From the NCBI RefSeq assembly GCF_009765995.1, contig NZ_LMUI01000032.1, positions 20,795 through 84,794 of the forward strand: a stretch of 64,000 nt of DNA, in the 5' to 3' direction. Below the pieces are notes generated by a model, which was not told the DNA's origin, did no database searches, and saw only the letters and a program-made list of their open reading frames with translations. The stretch comes from Methylocapsa sp. S129 (lineage in GTDB: Bacteria; Pseudomonadota; Alphaproteobacteria; Rhizobiales; Beijerinckiaceae). Of this stretch, positions 63,029-64,000 are shown one piece after another; position 1 is the first letter of the stretch; each line of letters begins with the position of its first letter. Made by a program: the position numbers and the translations under genes.

Positions 63029-64000
63029 TTAGTGCTTCTGCTTCCTTCGTTTGACAACCACATGCAAGCCGTCGGCATCGCTCGTCAGTTGCCACAACTC
63101 GTCCCCATCGCCCATATTGACCGCCACCTGCCCGGAGATGGTGTAGACGAACCCCCCGCCCCCGACTGGCGCATGCGAGTAGGCCAAGCTCCAGGACTCT
63201 GGCAGTCCCAGCTCGTCGATCGAAGTGGTCGGGTCAATGTCGCCAATGCGACCCTGCCGGTCGAAATCGCGAACAAAGCTCGCGCCCAATATCGTGCCCG
63301 TCGACAATTCATCGACGATTTCGGCGACGCCGTCATATTGCACCACGAACGTGCTGGTCGTGGTCAGGTAAGCGTCTTGGGCGAGGAAGAACGCAAAGTT
63401 CGGAGCAAAGAGCTGCACATCGGGACCATTGATAGGTCGAGAAAGCTGGTCGTTCATGTAGAGCCGTTCATACGACGTCGTGAGCGTCATGATATCGGTG
63501 ATGTAGCCGCTGTTGATTGCAAACGAGGTTGCATCCGTGCCGATTTGCGCGTTTGCCTCGCGCAATTCGTCCATGATGACGCTTGGCGCCCCCTCGATCG
63601 TCAGACTCGCATCGGCGCCCACCACGCCGTGATAACCGGTCACGCTGAGTTCGAAAGGTCCCGTGACGCTCGGATTCGGGGTTATGAGGCCGATATCGAC
63701 GATAGGCGAGGCGAAAACCGATCCCGAACCGATCGTCAGGCTCGGCAGCGTCAACGATGTTTGGGAGCTGAAATTCGCGCCATTGCGCGCGGAAATCGCC
63801 CCGATCGCGATGGCGCCGAATGCATTGACGTCGACCCCGCCGTTGGCGTCGATCGCGCCGCCCCGAATCGCGCCGTTGGTCGAGGTAAGATCGACATTGC
63901 CGGGATCGCCGGGGAGACCGGTCGTGGTCAGTTGCGTGAACACGAGATCGCCTTGCGACACCAGATTCTGCGTGCCGCCGCTCGTCGCCGTTCCCAACGT
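63029..64000 (-). CDS. C-terminal part of a large surface-adhesin-like protein
   Basis: The last ~323 residues of a frame that runs off the window edge; the ATG at 63997 is probably internal. Residues 1-115 are rich in Gly, Ala, Asn, Thr and Ser with short repeats (LTSTNGAIRGGAIDANGGVD, AIAIGAISARNGANF), as in filamentous-haemagglutinin-type beta-helix passenger domains. The rest is a less repetitive domain ending in the basic tail VVVKRRKQKH. No autotransporter barrel is visible. Two-partner or type I secretion is possible; the 5' part would decide. Confidence 0.65.
   Translation of the reverse strand, partial: TLGTATSGGTQNLVSQGDLVFTQLTTTGLPGDPGNVDLTSTNGAIRGGAIDANGGVDVNAFGAIAIGAISARNGANFSSQTSLTLPSLTIGSGSVFASPIVDIGLITPNPSVTGPFELSVTGYHGVVGADASLTIEGAPSVIMDELREANAQIGTDATSFAINSGYITDIMTLTTSYERLYMNDQLSRPINGPDVQLFAPNFAFFLAQDAYLTTTSTFVVQYDGVAEIVDELSTGTILGASFVRDFDRQGRIGDIDPTTSIDELGLPESWSLAYSHAPVGGGGFVYTISGQVAVNMGDGDELWQLTSDADGLHVVVKRRKQKH

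Overview
The window is bacterial: dense, high-GC DNA (roughly 60% by eye), ATGA/GTGA start-stop overlaps throughout, and long co-directional operons. Gene families and arrangement point to an alphaproteobacterium, probably Hyphomicrobiales-like; this is inference, since no rRNA or other marker is present. Almost everything is catabolic or accessory: uptake of organic acids or amino acids, ring opening, CoA-ester chemistry, and the local regulators. I see no tRNA, rRNA, CRISPR array or intact insertion sequence.

Region 1 (1-16000) is a phenylacetate island. A livFGMHK-type ABC importer (minus strand, livF cut by the window edge) diverges from paaG-paaI-paaK-tetR-paaZ-EthD-like (plus strand). 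The two transcripts appear to share one palindromic operator whose arms are the -35 boxes of both promoters. This operon converges on paaABCDE (minus strand), which has a 9-bp-arm palindrome over its promoter and lies just downstream of paaX and a second, paralogous TetR gene. The lower-pathway genes paaF, paaH and paaJ are absent.

Region 2 (16100-22600) feeds aromatic and other amino acids into this pathway. A single-chain indolepyruvate:ferredoxin oxidoreductase, which could make phenylacetyl-CoA from phenylpyruvate, is divergent from an Lrp/AsnC regulator. An ornithine cyclodeaminase with an abnormal N-terminus and an M20 amidohydrolase follow. Region 3 (22900-31200) holds a large MscS-type channel, two small unknown genes, and a cytochrome bo-type quinol oxidase whose subunits I and III are fused into one gene.

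Region 4 (31400-43100) is an 11-gene minus-strand operon divergent from a LysR gene. It encodes N-carbamoyl-D-amino acid amidohydrolase, hydantoin racemase, a dihydroorotase/hydantoinase-type enzyme, a second amidohydrolase, a PuuE-like deacetylase-fold hydrolase and a D-amino acid transaminase. Its ABC importer has three tandem paralogous binding proteins but one permease and one ATPase. It looks like a hydantoin / N-carbamoyl / D-amino acid utilisation unit.

Region 5 (43300-62700) contains a second Liv importer, a CitE-like lyase, HIBADH-like and SDR dehydrogenases, an SMP-30-like lactonase, a Tau/Ssu-type importer, two MaoC/hot-dog hydratases, three class III CoA-transferases, an isochorismatase-fold hydrolase and a GntR/FCD regulator. 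Four copies of a 13-bp palindrome (RTGCATNRTGCAY) lie only in the control regions of this block, so it is probably one GntR-controlled regulon. The enzyme set resembles routes for mesaconate/itaconate-type branched dicarboxylic acids (CoA transfer, hydration, C-C cleavage), but the substrate is unknown. The window ends inside the 3' part of a large surface-adhesin-like gene.
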